From Allolobophora icterica (Eukaryota; Annelida; Clitellata; Crassiclitellata; Lumbricidae), in assembly GCA_963556255.1 (NCBI GenBank), contig OY744616.1:7421593-7485592 (forward strand): DNA of 64,000 nucleotides, written 5' to 3'. Below, piece by piece: positions 1-11,683 of the stretch. The notes beneath the pieces were generated by a model. It saw nothing but the letters and a program-made list of their open reading frames with translations. It was not told where the DNA came from and did not search any database. Each line of letters opens with the position of its first letter. The first letter of the stretch is position 1. Both the position numbers and the translations under genes were made by a program.

Positions 1-2177
1 ACATAGGGGTCCCATATTTAGATGTACGCAGAATGCATGGTGGTTTGGTTCATGGCAAAATGAATACATGCGTACATTATAGGCACAGAACCATACATGC
101 ACACAATCATAAATGCACGAATTCATGCATATATTGCATGTACTGTAAAAGCATATATTCGTACGTGCTAAGAGACATACCTGCATGCATTTTATTGTTT
201 TCTTTTCAGTCGTTAATTGAAATCAGATCTGACATCTTAATGGCAATGGGCAATATCACTGCCATAGGTTACGATGGCGGCCCTGGAGGGACACAAACCC
301 GCTCAATGGGGCTGCTTATAACAAGAACAACTCGTCTAAATGAAGTCTAACATTTAGATGTTTTGACGCCAACGGTAGATATAGCCTAATTGGAGCGTTA
401 GTCCAAAAACCAAAACTAACTTTTTATTATTGGATGAATGTGCGTTTTAGATTAATGCAAACTATAGGCAGTAAACGAATATCAGTAGGCATGCTGTTCC
501 AATGCAAGGGCATTAGTACATCCATACTCACTTACATGCATACAAACATGTATACATAATTTATATACCCACATGCATGCCTGCATAAATTCATACATAC
601 ATATATACATAAAGACAAACACACATACAAGCACATATACATTGCATGCATAGATACATAGGCCTACATACATGATACATACATACATAATACTTACGCA
701 AATGCATGTATGCCTACCTACATACATATGCATACATATCAAGAGACAATAGACCGACTTGCGCCTTGTCATGAGCTACACTGTACTGTTACAAGTACCG
801 CAAGATAATGTATCATTTCGAAACACATCTCTTTAAATTGATGAACAAACCGTGGTCGTTATCAATAACATCGGAGAAAACAAAGCCGTGTAAAAGCAGT
901 TCACTTCCTGCTGAAGGAAATCATTAACAGCGAGTCGCTGTTTGCAGAGTAAATAGCACCAACGGAATGAGCATGGGGCACGGTAGCCCAGAGGATAGAG
1001 AGCAGGGCCTGTAATGCGGAGAGCACCCGTTCGAGCGTCCACTCATGCGCTCATTATGTAGGGACGTTGAGCAAGTTTTCAACGCACATTTGCTCAGCGT
1101 CGTCGTTGTTGCTCAAACAAGTTCAGTTGTCTTGTGTATTGTATTGTAATGAGTGAACAGCATTGTGGAATGCACGTTCATTTTCAGGGCGATCGGCCGG
1201 TTTGGAGGATAATGAGACTCTGTTGGCGCAGTTGAGAGGCTCATGAATTGCGCGACTTAAGTAACAAGATGCATACGTACGCTATCATGGAAACGTCATG
1301 GTATGTGCGTCAGCACTTATGTTTCGTATCCCTACATTTGGGACAGGCACAGGTGGAAGCTATTATCGAAGCCATGTTTTATAGCTGCATTGCTCTGATA
1401 ACTGGTGCTCTAGTTCTAATTCTTATTCTTAATAACATTTTGCATAATTATATATGTTAGCGTCGAGAGCGTCCGCGGTTAGTTTACCGTTAGCGTGGAG
1501 CTGTGGAAATGTTCAGTAACAATAACAAAATATTATGTCTATTTATCGTGTGGTTCAAAATTGTTCACTAGATGGCGATCGCTATAAACAAACACGTAAA
1601 TATGCAAAAGTATTTGGAAAGGCATTGATGATGTAGCAAAACAAAATATAAACGCACCTTTACGTAAATAGGCAGACATTTTAGAATAATAATGATTGGC
1701 AGGACTTCCTGCGTGATCCTGTTTTACTAATAATGTTTAAAAATTAGGGCTGGTGCATAGTGTATTCTTAATGTAAGAAACAAAATAACATAAGCAATGT
1801 TCTTCTTGGATATTCTTACAGCATAATTATAGAACTAAAGTTTTCAAGTATAGAAACATGTCCATTATTGAAGACTTGGACTTAGAAAAGGAATGATATT
1901 CCTGTGTCTGCGCAACGACAACGCTGTCCATTATGCCGCTGTTACCAGACAATGCCACTCCTAAACCAGACAAAATTTTCGACCAGCCCTGGCGTAAAAG
2001 TTTAGTTACGTTTCACATTATTAAGACATTGAGTAACCCATATTATCGGAAAACTGTAAAATTGTCCACAAAGATACTGCGGGGATTCTCCTTGATGCCG
2101 AAGATTTCATGCAATGCATTCACGTGTTCCAGTGTTAATCCTCCAAACCGGCCCATCGCCCTGAAAATGAACGTGCA
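1..2177. other. Left flank, block 1 upstream DNA
   Basis: No gene supported. Positions 1-780 are rich in CATA-type words and match 12940-13800. It holds the SINE at 980. A stretch near 1170-1440 has no counterpart in block 2 and I recognise nothing in it. Confidence 0.5.
980..1150 (+). repeat. tRNA-derived SINE (block 1)
   Basis: Starts GGTAGCCCAGAGGATAGAG (A-box-like) and has CCCGTTCGAGCGTCC (B-box-like) about 50 bp later. Not a functional tRNA: no acceptor pairing. Confidence 0.55.
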
Positions 2178-2330
2178 TTGTGGGCGCCTATGGCAACGCC
2201 CGAAACGTAAACAGCCAGACGCTAGGCCTATACCAAACGGTAGAACAGTTGGTACTCGCAGTTGGAACACTCAGCAGCTGTAGCATATGTTCTAATACAG
2301 ACACTTGAGTAAGCGACTACAATTCAAAAA
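2178..2330 (+). promoter_or_regulatory. Conserved 5' flank of class I gene G1
   Basis: About 150 bp shared with 15418-15564 and with the flanks of both pseudo-exons: starts TGTGGGCGCCT, contains AAGCGGTAGA and TTGGTACTC, ends just before ATGGG. Conserved across four copies, so it probably holds 5'UTR and promoter. No TATA box is evident. Conservation could simply reflect duplication age. Confidence 0.35.
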
Positions 2331-2649
2331 ATGGGTTCGAATTCTGAACTTCTTTTCCTACTGGTAGTGTCACTGATCTTCTGCTTTCCAATCGTGGCAT
2401 ACAGTCAGCCAATTATGACGGCAAACTTCGTGATGACCGTTCAAGGGATTGGTCAATGTCCTGAGCCTTCGTATGCGAGATCAAGTGTAAATGTACCAGC
2501 TCGATCTCAACTGGATTGTGCCAGACGATGCAACATCCGTGATGATTGCCTCTATCATGATTACCGCAAGAACGAGAAAGTCTGTCATCTGTACACCTCA
2601 ACACCTGACAAATTACTACCAACACCAGACTGCAAGTTTATGGCGGTAG
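2331..2649 (+). CDS. G1 exon 1: signal peptide plus PAN/apple-like domain
   Basis: Starts at the ATG of [10 protein letters not shown] hydrophobic stretch ([15 protein letters not shown]) is followed by six cysteines in the order GQC, LDC, RRC, DDC, KVC, PDC, the count expected for three PAN disulfides. Donor chosen is GTAG|GTGATC. The frame runs on to a stop at 2675 if unspliced, which is intron read-through. Confidence 0.75.
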
Positions 2650-3670
2650 GTGATCAGGACCATTTCGCTCAGTAATCTTTCTTTCACTTTTTGGTTAATA
2701 TTTGCGCAATGCGCGTAGTTACAAAACACCACAACAGAAATGCAATTTCTTTAGAAGTGAACGTGGTCATTGAAGAGGAAAAACATGACATATTACTTAT
2801 AGGTTAACGCAGAAAGAGAGCCACTGATTAGTTGTCTGTTTGAGTTGCGCTATATAAATGTTCATTTACAAATTGCAACTACAATTGCAAACAAATGTCT
2901 GTTAAAATTTAATGAACGCTTACGGACTGATCTTTTGGACATGGGCCTGATTTGGGCTAGGTTTTGATGCCCGAACTGATGATTCTGTATGTGCATTTGA
3001 CACCAGAGAAATAGAAGCTATAAATTACAATAAAAAAATTAGAACGGTAAGCAGACTGCAAAAGTAAGTTTTATTTTAAAACGTAAGATAATCATAATTA
3101 GACAATTGCATAAGAGATGTGTGCCAACATGGGAGTTACATCGCAAGTAAGTAAACGATTGGAGTCGAGTATAATTGGTCCACATAACATAATGGGAATC
3201 GTGACTTCGAAATTTCTAAGCGAAGGGCACTAGCTTATTCGCTGAGGAAAACCCAGCCATATTCTCATTGATTGAGAATTCGCTGGATGCGAACCTTCTG
3301 ACCAAATAATACAACAGCACAACTTATTTATCACTAGTTTACTATGGCACTAATATATGTAAAATCACGATGCAGGAGCAAGGAAGATGGAATGGGCAAG
3401 CCAAGTGAATAAGCGAGCCAGTTAGCACTTGAATGTGCAACCATTCGTGGATTATCACGCCAACTGGTTTTGACTCAGAAATTTTCCTCCGTTGGGATTG
3501 AGAAATGATATCCAAGTTTCCAGATTTGTAAATGTGTTGCAAAAGTCTGCATTCGCCTCAGCTGAAGATTCGTGCTTCTGGAGACATGTTCTTAGCGTTA
3601 ATTAAACAAAAGCAAAATGGCGCCCTTGTAACGTCATGTGTCGTGTTACGGCGCTGTAGAAATCGTCGTA

Positions 3671-3702
<32 letters not shown>

Positions 3703-6700
3703 GTGTAGTATTACAAAGGCGCTATATAAGTCTATAATTTAGATGTGACAAAACCAAGTAAAGGTACCAGTGTTACATGGCCCCTAAAAATCGCTGGAAA
3801 ATCGCCGGGCCCCTGGGCATCCCCCCGCTCCCCTCTCGGCGGGCCTGTGAGAAGGCATGATAAACTCGAGTCGAAGCGCGGCACCGCATATCTGAACGGT
3901 TAGCAGAGTCGAATGATTAGAGTAACTGTTATGTAGAAGTTGATTTTTAAAACTAATTTAAAACAGTTCGTGCAGCACCTTAGGATCGTAACGTCATCGC
4001 ATCTGAAAAGGCGCCGAACAAACATTGACACACAAGAAACTTCTGTAGTAAAATCGTCTTTGACACGCTTTTGTTGGAATGAAGGCTGGTGCATAGAGTA
4101 GTGGTAACATCACTGGCGTGAAGTGAAGTAGGTAGCGGGATCGCCCCCGTAACCCTCACAAGGTCCACTCAGCCTATCATTTCGCTAGATGACGCGTTTG
4201 TGAAAATGAGATGTAGGACGTGAAGGGCGCCTTGCAAGGCTGCCGTGTACAGTTAAAATTCGTCTACTGTAATAACTTGTGATTATCTGTTCATACTGAT
4301 TTGTAATCATACTGCGTAATTGTCAGTTTGAAAATATTAAACGAAGATTATTATTATTAACATTATTTCTTTGGAAACTATTGCTTCAGCCAGCAACAAA
4401 GTAGTTTTGTTCAAAATAATTGGCCTTGTACTTAACAATGAACATCTGTGACCTGTGCAATATGGTTGCGCAAGGTTTTCTCAAACAGCAAGTTTTAAAA
4501 CTTTCTTAAATGAATGTGTGAGAGAAGGACTTCCTACAAAGCAACCGTTTCGGCGAGATTCGAACTCGCACGATCCGCGTCACAAGGCGAGCACCCTAAC
4601 CAATTGACTATTCCTCAATCAACAATAGTTTTCATGTATGCAACATACATACATACATACATACATACATACATACACATACATACATACACACATACAT
4701 TCAGACATACATACATGCATACATACATACATACATACATACATACACACACATACATTCAGACATACATACATGCATACATACATACATACACACATAC
4801 ATACATACATACATACATACATACATACATACACATACATACATACATACATACATACATACATACATACACATACATACATACACACATACATTCAGAC
4901 ATACATACATGCATACATACATACATACACACATACATACATACATACATACATACATACACATACATACATACATACATACATACATACATACATACAT
5001 ACATACACATACATACATACACACATACATTCAGACATACATACATGCATACATACATACATACACACATACATACAATGTCATACATACATACATACAC
5101 ATACATACATACATACATACATACATAAATACATACATACATACATACATACATACATACATACATACATACATGCATACATACATACATACATATATAC
5201 ATACATACACATACAAATATGCATACATAGCGACCATACTCTTTGTTTAATGCTCTCATGGTAACCCTGTAATCGGTGGAGTGTCACAAATGTAACTTAC
5301 AAGGCGAACGCTCCAACCCATTGACTACTCCCCAATCAACAGTTGTAGTCAGGTGCGAGACATTGTCGAAGAACTTTCCGCTTCCTAACAACTATTTTCC
5401 ATCAATGGGACGAACATCCCACAGGCGACGCGTTTCCTGATCCAGCACTTAATCGGCACGCTACAGCGACACATCGAAATCAATCGGTTGCATGCCGGGC
5501 GCAGTCATTAATTTGTCGACTAGTCGGTGCCAGACAGACGCATGCTCAGTTGACATACAATCCCACATCAGAATCGATTTTACAGAAAAAACCTCACATG
5601 ATTTAGAATTACCGTGACGTGTAGGCTACTTATTCGGATGCTGCTGGCCATTTAGGAAGAGTCTAAACAAATGTAAAATGTAAATGAGAATCTGAAGCGT
5701 TATGTTCCGAAAACGATTGAAAATGCATTGTTGCCTCCTGTTTGCCGTGCGAAACGATACATACATACATACATGCATACATGAAATAAAGCATCACTAC
5801 CGTACAACGGGTTCGTGACTTCGTGTCTGTCATCGGTCGACATCCAGGCGAGATTCGGGCAACCAAGCAACGTTACACATACATAAAGGAATACATACAT
5901 GCATACGTACATGCATACATCCATGCACACATACATACATAAATCTATTCATACATACATGCACAGTGAGTGGTGTCTGTGGTTTTTCTATGAAATGTTA
6001 ATGACCAGAACATACATCCATACGTGCATGCAATCATACATTGAAACAAACATGCATACATGCATGCAAGGTGAATGGTGTTTGTGGCTTTTCAACGAAA
6101 TGCTAAGGAATGCAGCTGGCTCGAATCATTCGTAGTTCATGAAAACAACGTGAACGAGCACCTGTTGATTGTTGGTTGTGTTGCAGCAGTTACAACAGAA
6201 CTTGCCCTGTGGGTGTCAATCGTACACAGTAATAGCAAGGCTGAGGTAGATACAAGGCAGGGTAAGCGCATAAACTGATGCACTTGCGCACCTTTAGCTC
6301 CGCCCGAAGCGTAACCAGCCAGAAGATAATTATGCCAAGCGGTTGAAATCACAGTTGTCCCACCTGTTGGAACGCTCAGCAGCTGAAGTAAATGTTCCCA
6401 AAGAGAAACTAGATTAAGCGAATACAATTCGAAAATGGGTCCGAATTCTGAAGCTGGTTCTCCACTGGTAGTTTCACTGATCTGTGTGCCAATCGTTGTA
6501 TACAGTCGGCCAATTATGACGGAAAAATTCGTGATGACCGTTCAGGGGTTTGGCCAGTGTCCTGATCCGTCCTGTACGGGATCAAGTGTAAGTGTACCAG
6601 TTCGATATCATCTGGATTATGCTAGACGATGCAACATCCGTGATGACTGCATCTATCATGATTGCTGTTTGATACTGCTCTTCTTACAAAGTCCAAAAGC

Positions 6701-9700
6701 GCACACAGAAGCCGGGCAAACGGAAACATGCACATTGCCTATCTTTACATTACTTATTTTTACATTTCTTGTCTTCACACTACTTATCTTCGCATGCCGC
6801 CTAACTGTCTCAGAGGACTGATCTTCTGGACATTGGCCTGAATGAGGCTTGGGTTCGGTTCGCCATCGGTTGATATCATCTGCATGATTTACGTTAAAAA
6901 CCGCGATCCTCAAAATAGCGATCACAAAATAGCGACGCACAAAATCGCGACGGCGGCAAAACAGCCCCATCGGTTGATATCATCTGCATCAGACACCGAT
7001 AAGAATTAAAAATTATAATTGCAATTAAGAACCGTCAACACGCTTGATATGTAGGTTTTCAATGTAGAGCGATGAATGGTCTCGATTGGAGAGTTGCACC
7101 AGAATCTTAAAATATACGCGCGAATGAGAGATGTGTGCCAACATGGGAGTTACATAGTAACTAAGCAAACGATTGGTGCCGGGTATGAATGGTAAACGTA
7201 ATCGTAATCGTGATATCTAAATCTCTGAAACGCTGGCTACACCGTCCATGTAAAGTTATACTACTCACTGGTTTACCCCTGTTTCTCCTATTCCAATTTT
7301 TTTCGGGCATCTACCTCCATACTAGACAAGTTACTGATGCACAAAAAACATGCAATACGTTTTATTGCTGGAGCCCCCTTTAACTCGCACACTAACCCAT
7401 TATTTCATGAATATAAACTCCTTAAACTCACCCAGATTAGAACATTCCAGACAGTGGCGGATCCAGAGGGGGGCGATTGGGGCGATCGCCCCCCCTAAGA
7501 GTCCAAAAAATTAATTTTTTTATATTTAAAATTTAAAAATTTGATATACTATAGTGTACTACAGGATAAATGTCATGTGATTATTATTACGCATGTACAG
7601 CACCGGACTGCAGTTTGAATATTACTTCCACACGCCATTGCTTTAATCATGCTTTAAACTTGATAAGTAATTTTAATTCCTTTGACCTTGGACGTCCATG
7701 AAATCGCCCCCCGTAAAGTAAAAGTCTAGATCCGCCCCTGATTCCAGATATGTAGTTTCATGAATCGTCAAGCTCACAACCATCGAAAATAGCAACGAAA
7801 TTGCTATTTTCGTTGGTTTACTTAATTGGTTGCTATGTTCGGTATGTCGAGAGTGTAGAGCGAACTTTAGTTCAATCTCATTCTGTCTCAATAGGCCCCT
7901 ATGCTAAACTGCGAAGTGACCAGTTGGCGTAACCTCATTCTCTCATCTATGTTCATATCGTTTCAAGGCGTTTTTTGTGTTGCCATCTTGATGCACTATT
8001 TTGTATGTTATATTGGTGCCCTAGAAGCGGGGTTTTCACTTCTGATCTTTCCTTGTTACCATCTTTGACTACTGTGCATCTTTCAGTTACTTTGCTTTGA
8101 TAATGGTTTCAATAAACTTGATTGATTGATTGATTGATTAATTGAAAAGTAAAAGACAGGGAGTCAGCCTATTCACAAGCGCTACTTCGCTTTAGATTGG
8201 CCGTCCAGAAATCCCAAGTGGAGGTTCACATTTTGCACGACATATAATTTGCTTCCTCATCCAATTAAGGATTTGAGGAATTGCCGAGTATAATAAAGGG
8301 GTAATGTTCATAGAGAAAGTCAAATGACCACCTCGCAACTTGTTTCAATGACTAGGTCTATTGGTTTAACCAGAAAGGGGTTCGCGATTAAAAAATTGAG
8401 TATTTTAGTTATAAATATATTTTCAAAGAACACTTTAATTTGACGTGTTGCAGAAAATGTTTGATATGTAAATTTGCACTTGGAAATCGAAGTAATTGTT
8501 GTTGCGTGTTAGCCCATAAGAAAAATGTGAGTACAGATTAAAAAACGAGTTACTAAAATATCAATGTTTGCTTTTTATAGAATATTGAAGCGTTTGAAGG
8601 CACTCTGCCCCGAGGTAATATTTACATAATAAAATAAATGTCCTGTATAGTAGTGATTCACGTTTTTTGAGGTTCTGATTCTGCGGAGAACGAACTGCAG
8701 TTTGTGTTCAGTATGTCTTATGCTATTATACTATTTTATTAATCGGATGCTGAATGAGCTTTGTGCACTGACGATGGGCCTCTCAGAAGTCATATTCTAG
8801 TCGTTTGGGTCATCGACAACCATATCTTAAGTGACTGTGACGTTATTTTTCATACTTTTACTATCAGTCTTTGGCTCTTCTTTGTCGCTATGTGCAGTGA
8901 TGGGCACTAAACTATTTTTTAAAGTTAAACTAAAACTATTTCCCAGTAAAAAAATAGTTGGCAACTGATTTTGGAAATTAGTTAACTAAACTAAAAAAAG
9001 TACCGGTAGTTAAACTTTTCCCAACTTTTTTCCAACTTTTCACGACAAACATTTTCACAATGAAAGAGGTTGAGTGAACTGTGATCATGCAAAGCGTCAA
9101 TGAGAATTTCACCTTCAAACTATGCAATGTGTACTGTTCTGGCATACAGTTACATGTGTACTGTAAGTAGTGTATGAATTTGAAAACACACGCTGTTAAT
9201 GCTAAAACCATGCAGTGTTAAAATGTTTTTTTGCTGACAGTGTTCAATGTTCACTGTGAAAAAATAGTTGCATATTGCTGATTTTTTAAGTTAAACTTTT
9301 TAGTTAGCAACTAAAATTTTTTACTTAAACTATGGTTTTAGCTAAAATATTTTTTAAAAACTTCATCCTTAACTAACAATGTTTAGTTAAACTAACAGTT
9401 AGCAACTTTTTAGTTAACTATTGCCCATCACTGGCTATGTGGATGAAAGCAAGCTAATCTAATTTATTTTAAGACCTTGCTGTGTTATTTAACGAACAGC
9501 AACTGTGCGCATAGATCCGAATGGTTGCAGTCTGCCGTTCCAGTACAACAATAAAGAATACAACGAGTGTATCAACGTGATTGGATTCGACACTCCTCAG
9601 TGTGTAACTCCCAATGGTAACCTAACCAACTGCATTTTCCCACCAGGTAGGTAACTATGCCTGTCTTATTTAGCGACATAGAAACTACTGCTTTAGCCAA

Positions 9701-11683
9701 AGTATTTTTTAAAACATTTATGAAGACCACAGTAACTCAATTATTTCTTACTCTGTTCCTAATGTTGAGCGTTTTGCTTGCTACTAGCGGAGTTGATTGT
9801 GGAAAAGAACTAAGGTTTGTGCTTCCAAATTTCTTAAATAAAATTAATCGAATACAAGTCACATATTAAGTTAAACAGTGGTCACTTACTTGCTAAACTG
9901 CAATAGCGACAATTTTTAAAGTATCGTCAGAGGCAAGCTACTTTTAAGATGCCTGTACTGTGAACAGTCAGCGCAGATGATAAGAGTTACATAGTAAATA
10001 TATTTTAAACTCTTTCAAACACGAGGAGTTGTGGCGAACGCGGTGGTGTAGCGGTGTGTTCTGTGCTTTGTAACCGGAGGGTCGTAGGTTCGAATCTACA
10101 TCAAGCCATTGCGTAGCGACCCAGCGCCATCGATGTTCTGTCGTATGGTCATGTGCACTTCTGAACTTTGCAAGGAGGGCAATATCAAAATACTATTGTA
10201 TTGCATTGTGGCCTCCGGAATAGATGCTGGTAGGCTGCTGCATATGTAGTGCTTCGATGAAATGTTTACTGCTAATAACATTGATTCCTTTCCTGTGTTC
10301 ATTGTTTAACTGTTTAACTGGTTACAAGCAAAATAAATTATAGAAAATGGTTTAGATTTATTTGGAATCAATTAAAATGTTCACATGTAAGATCAATCAA
10401 AATCAAGATCATATATTACGATATTCTGTGGTCACTTAAATGATAAACAAGGTGTCATATTTCAACACATTACTTTAATCGTGCCCTTTTTCTTGAAGGC
10501 TGTATAGACTATGCGCAACATGGTGTTTGTGTGATGTGTACTTCAATACAGGATTCATCGCAAAGCAAGACATTGCCACTGTAACCTTGGGAACATCAGC
10601 AGTTCCTCTACCATGCATTAACAACTGGATCATCCTGATGAACCGTTTCGACGGATCAGTGGATTTCTATCGTCCGTGGGCAGATTACAAGGTCGGATTC
10701 GGTGACATTAGAACATCAGAGTTCTGGATTGGAAATGAAAACATTCATCTCTTCACAAATCAACCTGGAGCTTCCTACAGACTCCGTGTTGAAGTAAGAT
10801 ACTGAATGACTGCTTTATTTACTGATTTATAGACAAGATCTTTTGCAGCATATTGATTTGAGTTTAATTTATTTTTGCGGTACCTTTAGCTAGTCGGTTA
10901 TAATGGCACCGGGATTGATTTAGTGCCGGTGTTTTAACATTGTAACGCGTCTTATGTTTGACGCTGGGAAATTTAGGATATTCATGTTTAGTTTACATTA
11001 AATTACATTTTGCATATACCTCCGCTGTAGACAATACAAACGCCATTGTTTAAACAAATGAGAAAACAGAGCCATTTATGCCGGTAACTTTAAAGTCTAG
11101 AAAACATGCAAACAGTACATTTAACGGAATAAAGACCATGGCAGGAAATGTGTTATTAAATTGGAATATTAGTATAAATATGATTAACAATGCACTAATT
11201 GAATGATCGATTGCCTACGACTGTACATTGCCTCCGTGTCCGTTGCACTACATCCTTTTAAAATCCATGCATAGTGTTTAGTTTGTCTGCACACAGGTCC
11301 AAGGATTTACGAGTGGAAAATGGTTCTACGCTGAATACACAAAGTTCTATATCGACTCGGAAGCTAACAGTTACACTATTCATTTGTCTGGATTCCTTGG
11401 GAACGGCGGAGACTCGCTCAACTACACTTCAACGAGTTATCTCTGGTATCACGATGGAATGAAGTTCAGCACATCCGACGCCGACAACGATTTGAAGTCT
11501 ACTGGAAGCTGTGTGTCTGATTTTTATCCCTCCGGATGGTGGTTCAATGCTTGCTGGTATGCCTGTCTGACATGTGTCTACGGCGCAGCGGACTTCTCAT
11601 GGTATACTTTGAATGACTTTCAGTATGAGAGTGGGGGAAAGTTACGAGCAGCCAGAATGATGATCAGAAGCAACTATCCCTGA
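2331..11683 (+). CDS. G1: secreted PAN/apple - FN2-like - fibrinogen-related domain protein (class I)
   Basis: Four-exon model: 2331-2649, 9500-9646, 10552-10793, 11297-11683, giving 364 residues. Residues 1-24 are a signal peptide (hydrophobic core, cleavage near AYS-Q). Residues about 38-104 form a PAN/apple-like module with six cysteines. Residues 107-155 are FN2-like. Residues 156-364 are a fibrinogen-related domain with landmarks DGSVDF, EFWIGN, NIHL, GMKFST, DADND and SGWWFN. The protein is expected to be secreted and to bind carbohydrate or microbial ligands, as known for other FReD lectins; this is inference. The first intron, about 6.85 kb, holds a second broken first exon, a CATA array and hAT elements. 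Two donors are possible for exon 1: after GCG (2645, phase 0) or after GTAG (2649, phase 1). Only the second joins the FN2 exon in frame without another exon, so I chose it. No coding break was seen in the chosen exons. Confidence 0.66.
4540..4625 (-). repeat. tRNA-like sequence (SINE head), block 1
   Basis: Minus strand AATAGTCAATTGGTTAGGGT, then GCGAGTTCGAATCTCGC, a B box within a perfect stem. The acceptor stem is not evident. It lies directly before the CATA array. Confidence 0.5.
4640..5215. repeat. CATA tetranucleotide array (block 1)
   Basis: About 575 bp of ACAT units with higher-order interruptions (ACATTCAGACATACATACATGC recurs several times in shortened form), suggesting that larger units were themselves duplicated. 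Produces [12 protein letters not shown] frames in all phases; not coding. Confidence 0.95.
5757..6066. repeat. Degenerate CATA-rich stretch
   Basis: Scattered ACATACATGC words, mirrored in block 2 at 19095-19262. Confidence 0.7.
6435..6663 (+). pseudogene. Truncated second copy of the class I first exon in G1 intron 1
   Basis: Homologous to 2331-2560: MGPNSEAGS start, signal peptide and the first PAN cysteines up to YHD. Homology stops at about 6663 and resumes near 6820 in the downstream flank, so the 3' part of the exon and its donor are replaced by about 155 bp of unrelated DNA. The second PAN Cys is Tyr (LDYARRC). The 5' flank is also a duplicate of that before 2331. It cannot contribute a full PAN domain, although the start and signal peptide remain open. 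Confidence 0.7.
7180..8145 (+). mobile_element. Probable LINE 3' remnant with GATT tail (block 1)
   Basis: Ends TTTCAATAAACTTGATTGATTGATTG, a poly-A-signal-like word followed by a GATT array, as in LINE 3' ends. Short peptides ([18 protein letters not shown]) are reminiscent of LINE C-termini, but no decisive motif is left. Interrupted by the hAT MITE at 7452-7740. Confidence 0.4.
7452..7740. mobile_element. hAT-like MITE, 289 bp
   Basis: Ends CAGTGGCGGATCCAGA and, inverted, CAGGGGCGGATCTAGA (two mismatches in 16). Flanked by the exact 8-bp direct repeat ATTCCAGA (7444-7451, 7741-7748). Block 2 has a single ATTCCAGA and no insert near 20813. AT-rich interior, no coding capacity. Confidence 0.88.
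8895..9433. mobile_element. hAT-like nonautonomous element, 539 bp, just before the G1 FN2 exon
   Basis: Both ends are CAGTGATGGGCA, with an 8-bp target duplication GCTATGTG (8887-8894, 9434-9441). The interior is full of AGTTAAACTA-type words in both directions. The insertion predates the 13-kb duplication because block 2 has it too. Confidence 0.85.
9500..9646 (+). CDS. G1 exon 2: fibronectin type II-like domain
   Basis: Acceptor AACGAACAG|CA and donor CCACCAG|GTAGGT; phase 1 on both sides. Encodes CSLPFQY, KEYNEC, DTPQC and LTNC. The first two cysteines are 13 residues apart, as in canonical FN2 domains, but the second half is shorter and the Trp before the third Cys is Gln. The exon starts only 66 bp after a hAT-like element. 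Confidence 0.75.
10030..10210 (+). repeat. tRNA-derived SINE in G1 intron 2
   Basis: GGTGGTGTAGCGGTGTG resembles an A box and GTAGGTTCGAATCTAC is a near-perfect B box with its T-arm stem. Followed by a non-tRNA body shared with 23150. Confidence 0.6.
10552..10793 (+). CDS. G1 exon 3: N-terminal half of the fibrinogen-related domain
   Basis: Acceptor TTCAATACAG|GA, donor GTTGAA|GTAAGA; enters in phase 1 and leaves in phase 0. Motifs include [36 protein letters not shown] and LRVE, matching the subdomain after the usual GGGWTVIQRR block, which here reads [11 protein letters not shown]. Confidence 0.85.
11297..11683 (+). CDS. G1 exon 4: C-terminal half of the fibrinogen-related domain
   Basis: Acceptor GCACACAG|GTC, stop TGA at 11681. 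Contains [27 protein letters not shown] (calcium-site equivalent intact) and [15 protein letters not shown], ending MMIRSNYP. It is one codon longer than the other copies, next to FYPSG. The calcium loop resembles DxDND of vertebrate fibrinogen gamma and ficolins. Confidence 0.85.
   Translation, partial: VQGFTSGKWFYAEYTKFYIDSEANSYTIHLSGFLGNGGDSLNYTSTSYLWYHDGMKFSTSDADNDLKSTGSCVSDFYPSGWWFNACWYACLTCVYGAADFSWYTLNDFQYESGGKLRAARMMIRSNYP

Larger units (their letters stand above)
2650..6282. other. G1 intron 1, first part
   Basis: Contains repeat-derived DNA (3300-3700 with a CAT array at 3673-3702), GC-rich CGCCGGGCCCC words near 3805, the tRNA-like head and the CATA array. No exon found. Confidence 0.5.

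Noticed and set aside
4540..4625. Possible minus-strand tRNA gene
   Set aside because: Complete T arm and A-box-like start, but the acceptor stem is not evident and it is attached to a repeat.
4514..5264. Long YIHTYIHT and MYVCMYVC frames on both strands
   Set aside because: They are translations of the CATA array in every phase, with no domain or splice context.
10030..10110. Possible tRNA gene
   Set aside because: Good B box and T arm, but no acceptor-stem pairing; a repeated non-tRNA body follows and block 2 has the same, so it is a SINE.
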